DNA from: Mangrovitalea sediminis
Lineage (GTDB): Bacteria > Pseudomonadota > Gammaproteobacteria > Pseudomonadales > Oleiphilaceae
NCBI RefSeq assembly: GCF_002514725.1
Contig: NZ_NTLB01000003.1
Span: 124,001 to 188,000 of the forward strand
Length of the DNA: 64,000 bases
Direction of reading: 5' to 3'
The position numbers and the translations under genes are program-made. This document shows positions 18,842-28,200 of the stretch, piece after piece (positions within the stretch are counted from its first letter, which is position 1; every line of letters starts with the position of its first letter). The notes under the pieces were generated by a model. That model ran no database searches, was not told the DNA's origin, and saw only the letters and a program-made list of their open reading frames with translations.

Positions 18842-20057
18842 ACGCGTCCTGATCAACGTGTCCGGGCACGATAAACCCGGCCTGACCTCCGAAATCACCG
18901 GCATCATGGCGCACTATGGCGCCCGCATCCTGGATATCGGTCAGGCGGTCATTCACGACCACCTGACCTGGGGCATCCTGGTGGAAATCCCTGACGAAAC
19001 CAAGGCGCCGCTGCTGCTGAAGGATGTCCTGTTTCGGGTACACGAATTGGGGCTTCATGTGCGTTTCGCCCCGGTCAGTCAGGAGGATTACGATCAATGG
19101 GCTGCGGGGCGCAATCGGGCTCGCTACATCGTGACCCTGTTGGCGCGGGATATCAGCGCGGATCAGATCGCACGGGTTTCCGGCATTACCGCCCGTCATG
19201 GGCTGAATATCGACACGATCACCCGATTGTCGGGACGCCCGTCTCTGGATGCCGCCCGCAACCGGATAGCGTGCGTGGAATTTTCGGTCCGTGGCAAACC
19301 GGCCGATTTGGACCAGTTGCGTGCTGACTTCCTGCAAATCGCCAGTGAGCTGAATGTCGATATCGCGTTCCAGGAAGATTCGATTTTCCGGCGAAACCGC
19401 CGGTTGGTCGTGTTCGATATGGATTCGACACTCATCGAGGCGGAAGTCATCGACGAACTGGCCCGGGAAGCCGGTGTTGGCGAGGAAGTGGCCGCCATCA
19501 CCGAGCGTGCTATGAGGGGAGAGCTGGATTTCGTGCAGAGTTTCACCCAACGGGTTGCGCTGCTCAAGGGATTGGATGCCCAGGTGCTGGAGAAGGTTTC
19601 GGCGCGCCTTAAATTGACCGAGGGGGCGGAACGCCTGATCCGGACACTGCGCAGCCTGGGGTACCGTACGGCAATTCTGTCGGGCGGCTTCACGTACTTT
19701 GCCCGCGAGCTGCAGCGCAAGCTGGGTATTGACTATATCTATGCCAATGAGCTGGAGATCGAGGACGGTCATGTCACCGGGCGTGTCACCGGTCAGGTTG
19801 TCGATGGTCAGCGCAAGGCACAGCTGCTACTGGAGATTGCCGAGCGGGAGCACGTTCGCCGCGAGCAGGTGATTGCAGTCGGCGACGGTGCCAACGATCT
19901 GCCGATGTTGAGCCAGGCCGGTCTCGGTGTAGCTTTTCGCGCCAAACCGTTGGTCAAGGAGTCTGCCCGCCACGCGATATCGACCCTGGGACTGGATGCG
20001 ATTCTTTACCTTATTGGGTTTCGTGACAGCGATACGCTGGAGCAGATTGATATTTGA
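18834..20057 (+). CDS. serB: Phosphoserine phosphatase SerB with ACT domains
   Basis: 407 residues, last step of serine synthesis (phosphoserine to serine). The N-terminal half holds two ACT-like regulatory domains (beginning [17 protein letters not shown]), as in Pseudomonas SerB. The HAD catalytic part has the nucleophile D195 in [18 protein letters not shown], the SGGFTYF motif and [10 protein letters not shown]. The real start is GTG 18834, inside the parC stop; the longer open frame to 18723 lies in parC sequence out of frame. The strong terminator at 20084 follows the stop. Confidence 0.94.
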   Translation: MSERVLINVSGHDKPGLTSEITGIMAHYGARILDIGQAVIHDHLTWGILVEIPDETKAPLLLKDVLFRVHELGLHVRFAPVSQEDYDQWAAGRNRARYIVTLLARDISADQIARVSGITARHGLNIDTITRLSGRPSLDAARNRIACVEFSVRGKPADLDQLRADFLQIASELNVDIAFQEDSIFRRNRRLVVFDMDSTLIEAEVIDELAREAGVGEEVAAITERAMRGELDFVQSFTQRVALLKGLDAQVLEKVSARLKLTEGAERLIRTLRSLGYRTAILSGGFTYFARELQRKLGIDYIYANELEIEDGHVTGRVTGQVVDGQRKAQLLLEIAEREHVRREQVIAVGDGANDLPMLSQAGLGVAFRAKPLVKESARHAISTLGLDAILYLIGFRDSDTLEQIDI

Positions 20058-20083
20058 GACGGTTGTTCGTTGATGTGAAATGC

Positions 20084-20116
20084 AAAATGGGCGGGGAATT
20101 CCCCGCCCATTTTTTT
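20084..20116. terminator. Bidirectional terminator between serB and fimX
   Basis: A perfect palindrome: the 15 bases from 20084 to 20098 (AAAATGGGCGGGGAA) are exactly complementary to 20099-20113, and a T-run extends to 20116. The A-run on the other arm makes it work on both strands, as needed between these two convergent genes. Confidence 0.9.
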
Positions 20117-20130
20117 GGTGGCATAACGAT

Positions 20131-22215
20131 CTACTGTTCGCCGAAGTCGTAGTTCATCTCGGGGACCGGCGCTTGCAGGTAATAGCCCTGGATATAATTC
20201 ACGCCCGCCTGCCAGAGCGTTGACAGTATGGATGCATTTTCCACCAGCGGTACAATCGTCAGTTTGCCGCTGTTCTGCAGTGAGCGAACCATTTCCTTGA
20301 CGTTTTCCTTGGCTTCTTCGCTCTTCTGGATTTCCTCGGTGAAGGAACCGTCCAGTTTCACATAGTCGACATCCACGTGCTTCAGCGTGTTGAAGGGGTT
20401 CAGGGCACAACCGAAGCGGCTGATGGATATCTTGCAATGGAGCTCCCGCAACGATTTCGAGAATTCCCGGGCCTGCTTCAGATGGGTGGTAGTATCACCT
20501 TCCGAGAGCTGGAATATCAGGGAGTCACCGGGCAATCGGGCGGCTTTCAATGCGACAGACAGCCAGGACGTGAAGGTCTTGTCCACGATGGTTTCCGTCG
20601 TAACGTTCAGGAACAGGCGTGTATCGTGGCCTTTGGATCGGTGCGTCGACAGATGTTTGATCGTCTGCAGGACTACCCAGCGGTCGATTTTGGCTGCCAT
20701 TTCCGATGGACCACCTGGCGGTAGGAAGTCGTAGGGAGAGACCTCTTCGCCCTTGTTGTCCAGCATGCGCAGGAAGGCTTCGTAGTGTTCTTCGCCTTCG
20801 CCCCGCAGATTGATAATCGGCTGGAACAGGAGGCGGAAGCGGTCTTCGTCCAGTGCCCGCTGAATGGCGGCAACAGAATTGTCATCGTCGCTGATTTCGT
20901 AGGAGGCCGGGTTGTAGATCACCACACCGTTGCCTTGCGGCTTGCCCTCACGTTTACGGACGTCCGACGATGCCGTATGGGCGCGACCAAGGAGATCCTG
21001 CGGTTTGGGCGCGTTTTCGGCGATGGCTGCGATCCCGATGCTGAAGGTTACCTGAACCGTTTTCCCGGAAATCTCAAACAGGTGATCTTCAATGGCCTTA
21101 CGCAGGCTTTCGCAAATCTCAAACATGTGCTTTTCATCGCAGGGGTACGCCAGTAGCGCGAAAGCATCGTCACTGAGGCGGGCCAGCGTCATATTGCTAT
21201 CGCCATGTTCGCGCAGAATATTGGCGACGTCGCTGAGGATAAGGTCTGCGCCGGCGATACCGACCTGGCTTTTGACCGGAGTAAAGTTGTCGAGCGCGAT
21301 ATAGGCGAGAGCGCCGACCTGACCACCTTCCTGCGCGCGCGCAATGGTCGCGGTCAGTTGGTCCATCAGGTATTGACGGTTGTAAAGGCCTGTCATCAGA
21401 TCCTGGCTGCTGATCTGGCGTAGCTTTTCTTCAAGTTCTGCGTTGTCCTGTTCCGGGCGCAGGACGATCTGTATGCAGGGCTCGCCATCGTAGGTTGCGG
21501 CAGAGGCCTGCATGATCACGCTGATTTCCGTGTCGTCGCTGCGGCGCGTGACACACTTAAGCTGCTTGCCGTCTTCACGGGACTCGGCAAAAGCCTTCAT
21601 GAAATCGCGGAAGGCTTCCTGGCTTTCAGGTGCCAGGGTGTCGAGTATGGGTATGCACATCAACTCATCGATGTCGTGGTAGCCGCAGAACTCCAGGTAA
21701 GACTGGTTGGCATACACGTGCATGCCGTCATTGACGTAGGCGATGGCATCCTTGGAGCTTTCCAGCAGCAGTTGACAGCGCTGCTCGGAGTCCCGCAGGT
21801 GTGACTCGAGGAGTCGCCTGCGACGGCGTTCGCCCAGGTTGCTCAGCTCCCGGTTGAGTATCAGTGTCAGCAGTTCCTGGTCATCGAAGGGGACGACGTC
21901 CTGAGCTCCCAGTTTCAGGAAGGCCGCGGATTTTTCGCGGTTGAACTCGTTGGTCAGCAGCACGAAAGGAACGTCTTTATCCAGACGCCGGATATGACCC
22001 AGCGCTGTTTCAGCTGAACATTCCTGTTCTGTGTCGCGGGCGAGGAACAGGTCCCAGTTGCCGTTGTTCAGGGTCTCCAGCAGGTCTTCTTCTGAGGTGA
22101 TCCTGTGCGCGCGCGTGGCACGACCTGAATTACGAAGTAGACTGACGAGTTTTTCAGCATCGTTCTGCGACGGGTCGAGAATGAGCAGGTGCGTCGTCTC
22201 GTTCTTTTTCTGCAT
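20131..22215 (-). CDS. fimX: FimX-like receiver-PAS-GGDEF-EAL protein (catalytically degenerate)
   Basis: 694 residues from ATG 22215. Order: a receiver-like domain (about 10-130), a PAS domain (about 150-260), GGDEF (about 270-430) and EAL (about 440-694). The GGDEF signature is SDDAF and the EAL signature is EAF, so neither synthesis nor hydrolysis of c-di-GMP is expected. The C-terminal sequence (SRFGCALNPFNTLKHVDVDY, YVKLDGSF, YIQGYYLQAP) closely resembles FimX of P. aeruginosa, in which the EAL domain binds c-di-GMP and promotes type IV pilus assembly. It neighbours fimW and serB exactly as in Pseudomonas. The 25-codon GTG extension to 22290 is less likely. Confidence 0.9.
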   Translation of the reverse strand: MQKKNETTHLLILDPSQNDAEKLVSLLRNSGRATRAHRITSEEDLLETLNNGNWDLFLARDTEQECSAETALGHIRRLDKDVPFVLLTNEFNREKSAAFLKLGAQDVVPFDDQELLTLILNRELSNLGERRRRRLLESHLRDSEQRCQLLLESSKDAIAYVNDGMHVYANQSYLEFCGYHDIDELMCIPILDTLAPESQEAFRDFMKAFAESREDGKQLKCVTRRSDDTEISVIMQASAATYDGEPCIQIVLRPEQDNAELEEKLRQISSQDLMTGLYNRQYLMDQLTATIARAQEGGQVGALAYIALDNFTPVKSQVGIAGADLILSDVANILREHGDSNMTLARLSDDAFALLAYPCDEKHMFEICESLRKAIEDHLFEISGKTVQVTFSIGIAAIAENAPKPQDLLGRAHTASSDVRKREGKPQGNGVVIYNPASYEISDDDNSVAAIQRALDEDRFRLLFQPIINLRGEGEEHYEAFLRMLDNKGEEVSPYDFLPPGGPSEMAAKIDRWVVLQTIKHLSTHRSKGHDTRLFLNVTTETIVDKTFTSWLSVALKAARLPGDSLIFQLSEGDTTTHLKQAREFSKSLRELHCKISISRFGCALNPFNTLKHVDVDYVKLDGSFTEEIQKSEEAKENVKEMVRSLQNSGKLTIVPLVENASILSTLWQAGVNYIQGYYLQAPVPEMNYDFGEQ

Positions 22216-22338
22216 GCGGTGAGTATCTCGTGAAGGCCTCGAACCTCTGCCGGCCGAGACTATCGGATTTGCGCACATGAGCATGCGCACAGTGTTCTTT
22301 CGTCAGAAATTGCTAGTCCGGTAGATGGTCTTACTCGA

Positions 22339-22362
22339 AGGGTGTTGCAACTCTAACACCCT
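22339..22362. other. Perfect hairpin between fimW and fimX
   Basis: AGGGTGTT at 22339-22346 pairs with AACACCCT at 22355-22362 around an 8-base loop. On the transcribed (minus) strand no T-run follows, so it is not a clear terminator; it may tune expression of fimX relative to fimW. The rest of 22216-22443 shows nothing else I can name. Confidence 0.4.
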
Positions 22363-22443
22363 GAGCGCCATCTTTCTTTTTTATTCTAGAATGCGTTGCC
22401 GGTTGCCTCAACCTCTCCCAAGCGGGTCATCATGTGACCTGCG

Positions 22444-24282
22444 TCAAAGAGAGGGCCATAGCGAATCGAATTCGTCCTCACTGGTGCCGCCCTGGTTCGA
22501 ACGCCGGCCGTTTGATTCGTTACCCTGTCCGCCCTGACTGCTACCCAGATTGATGAATTTGAGTTCGAATTGGCTGACACTGCCGGTTGCCGAAATGCGT
22601 CGGTTCAATTGGCACTGATCTTCCCGGCTGTCGTGCAGGAGGGATATGCGGTTACCTGTCTGAAAGGGCAGGCGCGGCGCGATCAAGGTGGCTGGTTGGC
22701 CGATAGCACTGAGCTCGGGCAGTAACAAGCCTCGCAGAAACTCACTGCTATTTCCGACTTTCTGGATCAGTCTCACTCCGCAGGGGGCTGCATTGGGTGC
22801 CAGCAACTCCACGCCGACCTGTGTACCCTGCTGGCGTACCTGTCGGATCCAGCGGATCACTGCAATGCTCCAGGGGTGCTCATTCTGCTCGCGAACGCCC
22901 AGGATTTCGCCAGCCTGCAATGTGGCTGGCACCTCAGCGTCCCAGTTGAGGCAATAGCCCCCGGGACTGGTGTTGATCAGGGATACGCGGTACTGCTTGT
23001 GGAGGACACCTTTCTCTGTGCCGTTCTGGATGCGGCCATCGGCGCCACGGAATTGAATGGGGGTATCCGGGGATACGAAGCTGTCTCCCGGGCCTGCATC
23101 GAAGGCACCGGCCCAGGCGTCTTCCCTGCGGCGAGCCCTGGACAGGAAGATGTTTTCGTCATCCTCGACGTGATCGTGGTTTTCCAGGTGCGATTTAACG
23201 AACTGGCTGAACTCCACCTGTCCCGAACAATAATAGTGAAGAGCGCTTAAGCCCAGGCACACCTGCAGCGTTCCCGAACTCGACATTCGCTTAAAGGATC
23301 GTTTGGTCAGTATGCCCAGGGCTTGGCTCAGGTGGCCGAGCAGCGACTCGCTGACGGTCACTGGAACGTCCAGAAGGGCGTCAGCCTCTTTCCTGCGTTC
23401 CCGCTTCAGGGCCAGATATTCCGTCAGCAGGTTTGACAGGTTCGAGGTGTCAAAGCCATAGCAGTAGCTGGACGAGGCATCCGGCGCCAGGCTCCGATAC
23501 AGCGGTGGCGCGTCGCGTTCGAGGTTGATGACGAACATCGCGTCGGAATTATCCTCCGGCCGACAATTGACCAGGTCGGTCCAGTTCTCGAACAGCTCGT
23601 AGGCCTGCGTCAGCTCGTTCTGTCTCAGCTGGTTAGGCCGGCAACAGCCCAGAAGCAGTAGGCGCTTGTATGCATCGCTGACAGAGGTTTCCGCCCGATG
23701 GGTGTTGGTTTCGTCGGGCACCTGCTGGTTGTGCAGCTTGTTCTCATAACAGAATTGAAAGACCTGGTGGCTTTCAAGCCAGCTGCCTGCCGGGCTCGGA
23801 CAGTAGAGCTGGCAGGAGCGCAGAATGGTGGCGCTCAGGTCGGTGATGACCCGGTGGGCGGCCTGAGACAGAGAGCGTTTGTTCTTCTCGGGGCTGTTCT
23901 GTTGGGCAAGTTCGCACAGTACGGTTTTATAGCCGCCCGCGAGATGCAGCTGTAGAGCCTGGGCCAGGTTGGCAATCTTCCGCTGCTTTTCGGGCAGCGA
24001 GATAGAGTGGCCGAGGAAGTGCCGGCTGAGTTCACCACAGATGAAATAGATGGGCTGTCGAATGCCTTCCAGCATCAGCATGCGCTGTGCGGGCGGGGTG
24101 ATCAGCTGGTTGAGTTCGATAATGGCATGATAAAGCTGACGCGAAGCTTCCCCTATGTTTGCCAGTGGCAGGCTTGCCGCCCAGTCCCGAATCGCTTTCG
24201 GCGTTGCCTCGCAGAAAGAGAGATTGGCCAGCTTCTGTTCGGGTAGGGAAAGATCGAGCGTGCTTTTCGTGCCTGCCATCAA
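22444..24282 (-). CDS. fimW: FimW-like PilZ-domain c-di-GMP receptor
   Basis: 612 residues. The N-terminal 400 residues are helical with no motif I know. The C-terminal part holds a PilZ-like beta domain with the (D/N)xSxxG signature as NTSPGGYCL, preceded by basic residues in HKQYRVSL; the end is glycine-, asparagine- and serine-rich. The position directly upstream of fimX matches PA4958, reported as the c-di-GMP effector FimW needed for surface-induced type IV pilus assembly in P. aeruginosa. The assignment rests mainly on synteny plus the PilZ motif. It is 612 residues long and lies 228 bases from fimX, so they may share transcription. Confidence 0.75.
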   Translation of the reverse strand: MMAGTKSTLDLSLPEQKLANLSFCEATPKAIRDWAASLPLANIGEASRQLYHAIIELNQLITPPAQRMLMLEGIRQPIYFICGELSRHFLGHSISLPEKQRKIANLAQALQLHLAGGYKTVLCELAQQNSPEKNKRSLSQAAHRVITDLSATILRSCQLYCPSPAGSWLESHQVFQFCYENKLHNQQVPDETNTHRAETSVSDAYKRLLLLGCCRPNQLRQNELTQAYELFENWTDLVNCRPEDNSDAMFVINLERDAPPLYRSLAPDASSSYCYGFDTSNLSNLLTEYLALKRERRKEADALLDVPVTVSESLLGHLSQALGILTKRSFKRMSSSGTLQVCLGLSALHYYCSGQVEFSQFVKSHLENHDHVEDDENIFLSRARRREDAWAGAFDAGPGDSFVSPDTPIQFRGADGRIQNGTEKGVLHKQYRVSLINTSPGGYCLNWDAEVPATLQAGEILGVREQNEHPWSIAVIRWIRQVRQQGTQVGVELLAPNAAPCGVRLIQKVGNSSEFLRGLLLPELSAIGQPATLIAPRLPFQTGNRISLLHDSREDQCQLNRRISATGSVSQFELKFINLGSSQGGQGNESNGRRSNQGGTSEDEFDSLWPSL

Positions 24283-24604
24283 ATACTCACCGATATCGTC
24301 GTGGAGCCCATCGCTGTACTTTGCCGACTGCCGGTTTTCGGGGTGGGCAGTCGGTAGTGGGGCATCGGAACATTCTGCATCGGGTTATCGTTTTGTAATA
24401 GCCCGAAAAGGCATTTGGATCTCAGGGTTATCATTCAGCTTCCTTCCCAAAAAATCCAACAGTTACGCATCTTTATAATACAAGCCCAGCCTTGGCGAAA
24501 TAGCAAGTGCGTCATCCCGTGCCAAACCCATCACTTCGTGGTCTGATTTGACAATATTTGACGGCGACGAAGCCGTGGATGATGAATCGTATCACCTGTT
24601 CCCG
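24283..24604. other. 322-base leader region upstream of fimW
   Basis: No protein gene is supported here. It contains a perfect 9-base inverted repeat, CCGACTGCC at 24324-24332 and GGCAGTCGG at 24346-24354, about 40-70 bases upstream of the fimW start, and an A+T-rich stretch around 24465-24485 that could hold a minus-strand -10 element. The repeat may be an operator or a leader hairpin for fimW. Confidence 0.45.
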
Positions 24605-25648
24605 TTAAGCGAGTCCCAGATCGAGAGGCCATTTGCTCTCGCCGCCAGGCACCTCTCTGACTAAACGCGGCACGAGAAAGCCTGGCAATCGAGACAGCAT
24701 CTGGCGGCAAAGGTGACGAGCTTCGTCATCGGAGACCCGGAAATGTGCAGCGCCAAGGACCGGATCGAAGGCGTGCAGGTAATACGGCATTATACCGGCA
24801 CCGAAGCATCGCTCGCTGAGTTCGCACAAGGTGTCGACCTGATCGTTCACGCCGCGCAGAATGACGCTCTGGTTTAGCAGTGTGGCGCCAGCGTCCCGCA
24901 GTCTCGCAGCGGCATCGGCCACTGCCTGATCAATCTCGTTGGGGTGATTTATGTGCAGGACGATCACTTTCTGTAGCGACGACTCTCGAAGCCAGGTCAG
25001 TAGGCGTTCGTCGACTCGTTGAGGAATGACAACAGGCAGGCGGGTGTGAATACGGAGTCGTTTGATATGGGGTATGGCTTCAAATGCCCTGACCCACTCG
25101 GCGAGCAGGCGATCGTTCATTGCCAGCGGATCCCCGCCGCTGAGAATGACTTCGTTGAGGCCGCTTTCGCGCTGCAGGTAACGAAGCGCTTCTTCGCGGG
25201 CAGACGGCGACAGCCGGTTGTCGCCGTAGGGAAAGTGACGGCGGAAGCAATAGCGACAGTTGACGGCACAGGTGCCGGTGAGAACCAGTAATGCGCGCGA
25301 CTGGTACTTGCGGATGATGCCGGTAGTGACGGTAGTCGCAGCCTCCTCCAGGGGGTCATTCCGGTCTTCGTCGTCACTGAGTGTTTCCTCGTGACGGGGA
25401 AGGACCTGACGCAGCAGCGGGTCGTGCGGGTCGCCGGGTTTGATGCGGGATAGGTAGGGTTCGGGCACAACAGTGGGAAACAGCCGATGCCCCTGCACCG
25501 CCCCGGGCAGCCATTCCAGGGACAGGCCAAGGCGCGACAACAGCGTTTCGGGGTCGCGGATGGCCTGGGCTAAAAGGGTTTGCCAGGAAGCGTTAATGTC
25601 AGTGGCTTGCGCTCGGACTTCTAACGGAGTTGCGGTTCGCTGTATCAT
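24605..25648 (-). CDS. epmB: EF-P beta-lysylation lysine 2,3-aminomutase EpmB
   Basis: 347 residues from ATG 25648, which has AAGG about 7 bases upstream; the longer GTG start at 25666 is possible. It is a radical-SAM, PLP-dependent enzyme that turns L-alpha-lysine into (R)-beta-lysine for transfer to EF-P. The [4Fe-4S]/SAM motif CxxxCxxC is CAVNCRYC within [20 protein letters not shown]. Later segments [23 protein letters not shown] and MPYYLH are typical of the KamA/EpmB family. It faces away from efp across a gap of about 45 bases and is probably expressed from the shared divergent region. Confidence 0.93.
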   Translation of the reverse strand: MIQRTATPLEVRAQATDINASWQTLLAQAIRDPETLLSRLGLSLEWLPGAVQGHRLFPTVVPEPYLSRIKPGDPHDPLLRQVLPRHEETLSDDEDRNDPLEEAATTVTTGIIRKYQSRALLVLTGTCAVNCRYCFRRHFPYGDNRLSPSAREEALRYLQRESGLNEVILSGGDPLAMNDRLLAEWVRAFEAIPHIKRLRIHTRLPVVIPQRVDERLLTWLRESSLQKVIVLHINHPNEIDQAVADAAARLRDAGATLLNQSVILRGVNDQVDTLCELSERCFGAGIMPYYLHAFDPVLGAAHFRVSDDEARHLCRQMLSRLPGFLVPRLVREVPGGESKWPLDLGLA

Positions 25649-25693
25649 TACGCCCTTGTCATTCACAACAGCGTGATTTCGGGTATCTTTCTC

Positions 25694-26266
25694 ATGGCTT
25701 CATATTCTACCAACGAATTCCGGGCTGGTCTCAAAGTTCTGCTGGAAGGCGATCCTTGTGTGGTACTGGAAAACGAGTTCGTCAAACCGGGTAAAGGGCA
25801 GGCCTTCAACCGTGTCAGACTGCGCAACCTGATCTCCAACCGGGTCTGGGAACGGACCTTCAAATCCGGCGAAACGCTGGAAGCGGCCGATGTCATGGAC
25901 CGCGACATGGAGTATCTCTATAACGACGGCGAGTTCTGGCACTTTATGTTGACGGATGGCTCCTTCGAGCAGTTCGCTGCAGATGCCAAGGCGGTAGGGG
26001 ATACCGTCAAGTGGCTGAAAGAACAGGATGTCTATACTGTGACGCTGTACAACGGTTCCCCGTTGTCTGTTGCACCGCCCAACTTTGTCGAACTGGAAAT
26101 CGTGGATACGGATCCCGGTATCAAGGGCGATACAGCTCAAGGCGGCACCAAGCCGGCGACGCTGTCCACCGGCGCGGTGGTCAACGTACCGTTGTTCGTG
26201 GCCACGGGCGAGGTGATTCGTGTCGATACCCGTTCCGGCGACTATGTGAGCCGGGTCAAGAGCTGA
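25694..26266 (+). CDS. efp: Translation elongation factor P
   Basis: 190 residues from ATG 25694 ([13 protein letters not shown]). EF-P enters ribosomes stalled at polyproline stretches. The modified residue is K34 in KPGKGQAF, the lysine that EpmA/EpmB modify with beta-lysine, rather than the arginine of the rhamnosylated EF-P of Pseudomonas. The three beta-barrel domains are complete ([44 protein letters not shown]). The modifying enzymes lie on both sides. The start 21 bases into the open frame matches family length. Confidence 0.96.
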   Translation: MASYSTNEFRAGLKVLLEGDPCVVLENEFVKPGKGQAFNRVRLRNLISNRVWERTFKSGETLEAADVMDRDMEYLYNDGEFWHFMLTDGSFEQFAADAKAVGDTVKWLKEQDVYTVTLYNGSPLSVAPPNFVELEIVDTDPGIKGDTAQGGTKPATLSTGAVVNVPLFVATGEVIRVDTRSGDYVSRVKS

Positions 26267-26350
26267 CCTCCTGAACGACCTGACCCACTCGGGGACAGGT
26301 CGTCATGTTCCCTCGGCCTTCTCTGTCTCTGTTCTGCCTGACCCCATTTT

Positions 26351-27337
26351 ATGATGGAATCCTCCGATCCTGGCGCTCTGTGGCGTCCGAGTTGTTCTCT
26401 GTTGGCGCTGCAAACGCGCGCGCGCCTGCTGGCATCGCTGCGGGCGTTTTTTGCCGAGCGTAACGTGCTGGAAGTGGAGACGCCGGTTCTGGCCCATTAT
26501 GCGGTTACGGACGTCCATATCTCCGCGGTTGAAGCCAAGATGCATCTTGGGCGGCCCGATGTCGGCGAAGCATATTGGTTGCAAACGTCTCCCGAATACC
26601 ACATGAAACGCCTGTTGGCAGCCGGCAGCGGCTCGATCTATCAGGTTTTTCGGGCCTTTCGTGACGGTGAGCGCGGCGCTCGACACAACCCGGAGTTCAG
26701 CTTGCTGGAGTGGTATCGGGTTGGGTTCGATCATCTGTCGTTGATGGATGAGGTCAGGACGTTGGTCGAATCTCTGTTGGGGCCGCGTCAGTGGCTGACA
26801 CTTTCCTATCGAGACCTGTTTAAGCGCTTCCTTGGGCTGGACCCGGTAGAAGTCTCTGATGGAATTCTTGCCGAAAGGGCTGCCCGGGTTTCCGGATTGA
26901 CGGCGTCGTCGCTGGACCGGGATGGTGCACTGGACCTGCTATTGACCCACGTGATCGAACCTGCGCTGAAGGAACTGGATGCGGTATTCGTGCATAGTTA
27001 TCCGCCATCTCAGGCGGCGTTGGCGCGCACGGATAGGGTCGATGGTGTAGAGGTCGCACACCGTTTCGAGCTTTACATCGGCGGTATGGAGTTGTGCAAC
27101 GGATATTGGGAGCTGACCGACTCGGCTGAGCAGGCGCGCCGTTTTAGCGAGGACAACCGCCAGCGTCGTTTGCGTGGGTTGCCGCCGATGTCTGTCGACC
27201 CCTGGTTTATGGCGGCACTTCAGGAGGGGTTGCCCGATTGTGCGGGCGTTGCCCTGGGGCTGGACCGCCTGCTGATGTTGATGTTGCAGGCGACCAGACT
27301 CGAAGAGGTCGTGACTTTCCCCGTGGCGCGGGCCTAG
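26351..27337 (+). CDS. epmA: EF-P--(R)-beta-lysine ligase EpmA
   Basis: 328 residues, a class II lysyl-tRNA-synthetase paralogue without an anticodon domain. Motif 2 is seen in VFRAFRDGERGARHNPEF and motif 3 in GVALGLDRLLMLMLQ; the active-site signature EWYRVGF and the family start (TRARLLASLRAFFAERNVLEVETPVL) fit EpmA/PoxA. It activates beta-lysine with ATP and attaches it to K34 of EF-P. It follows efp by 84 bases, so EF-P and both enzymes are in one cluster. ATG 26354 is an alternative start. Confidence 0.94.
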   Translation: MMESSDPGALWRPSCSLLALQTRARLLASLRAFFAERNVLEVETPVLAHYAVTDVHISAVEAKMHLGRPDVGEAYWLQTSPEYHMKRLLAAGSGSIYQVFRAFRDGERGARHNPEFSLLEWYRVGFDHLSLMDEVRTLVESLLGPRQWLTLSYRDLFKRFLGLDPVEVSDGILAERAARVSGLTASSLDRDGALDLLLTHVIEPALKELDAVFVHSYPPSQAALARTDRVDGVEVAHRFELYIGGMELCNGYWELTDSAEQARRFSEDNRQRRLRGLPPMSVDPWFMAALQEGLPDCAGVALGLDRLLMLMLQATRLEEVVTFPVARA

Positions 27338-27347
27338 GTCTCAGCGG

Positions 27348-28196
27348 TCAGCGACTGCCGAAGGCCTGCCCCATGCGTACCGAGGTGCCTGCGGTCATGG
27401 CACCATCCCACTTGACGGAGCCGCGGGGCATCACCATGACGACGGTGGAACCCAGCCGGAAGCGTCCCATCTCCGCCCCTTTTTCCAGTGTGATCGCCTG
27501 CTGGCCGCTGTATTTTACGGCCGTAATCCCGTTGTGCCGGTGCGCGACCAGGCCCGACCAGACGGTTTCCACGCTGGCAACGATCATGGCTCCGACCAGC
27601 ACCAGTGCCATGGGCCCCCATTCCGTATCGAACAGGGCGACGACACGCTCGTTACGTGCAAACAGTCGCGGAACGTTGGCAGCAGTGACCGGATTGACCG
27701 AAAACAGGCGGCCAGGAACGTGCACCATTTCCTTTAGCGTGCCGGTAATCGGCATATGAATCCGGTGGTAGTCCTTGGGCGAAAGATAGAGTGTGGCGAA
27801 ATGCCCACCCTGGAAGGGGGCTGCTCGTTGTGCATCTCCGCCCAGTAGCTCGGTCAGGCTGAATGACTGTCCCTTGGCCTGGAAAACCCGGTCGTCCGTT
27901 ACATCGCCGAGTTGGCTGATGGCGCCATCCACCGGACAGATCAACGTATCTGGCTCGGAGGCGATCGGCCGGGCGCCGGGGCGAAGGGCCCGGGTGAAAA
28001 AGCTGTTGAAGTCGGGGTATGCGTCGAGGTCTGCATTTTCGGCCTCGCTCATATCGACGCCGTAATGCTTGGCGAACCAGTGGATAAAAGGTTGTTTCAC
28101 ACGGTTCGCGCGACTTTCCGCCAAGAGGCCGGCGGCGCGCGAGAGGGCGTGATGGGGCGTGATGTACTGGCTCCAGACAAATAACTTATCGAGCAT
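27348..28196 (-). CDS. psd: Phosphatidylserine decarboxylase proenzyme
   Basis: 282 residues from ATG 28196 (MLDKLFVWSQYITPHH). It makes phosphatidylethanolamine in the inner membrane. The self-cleavage site LGST, whose serine becomes the pyruvoyl group, lies near the C-terminus in RFRLGSTVVMV. The catalytic triad residues are in CPVDGAIS and YLSPKDYHRIHMP. The first part of the longer frame overlaps the upstream rhdA gene, so the internal ATG is preferred. It starts 4 bases after the rhdA stop, so the pair is one operon. Convergent with epmA, with 10 bases between. Confidence 0.95.
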   Translation of the reverse strand: MLDKLFVWSQYITPHHALSRAAGLLAESRANRVKQPFIHWFAKHYGVDMSEAENADLDAYPDFNSFFTRALRPGARPIASEPDTLICPVDGAISQLGDVTDDRVFQAKGQSFSLTELLGGDAQRAAPFQGGHFATLYLSPKDYHRIHMPITGTLKEMVHVPGRLFSVNPVTAANVPRLFARNERVVALFDTEWGPMALVLVGAMIVASVETVWSGLVAHRHNGITAVKYSGQQAITLEKGAEMGRFRLGSTVVMVMPRGSVKWDGAMTAGTSVRMGQAFGSR

Positions 28197-28200
28197 TAAC

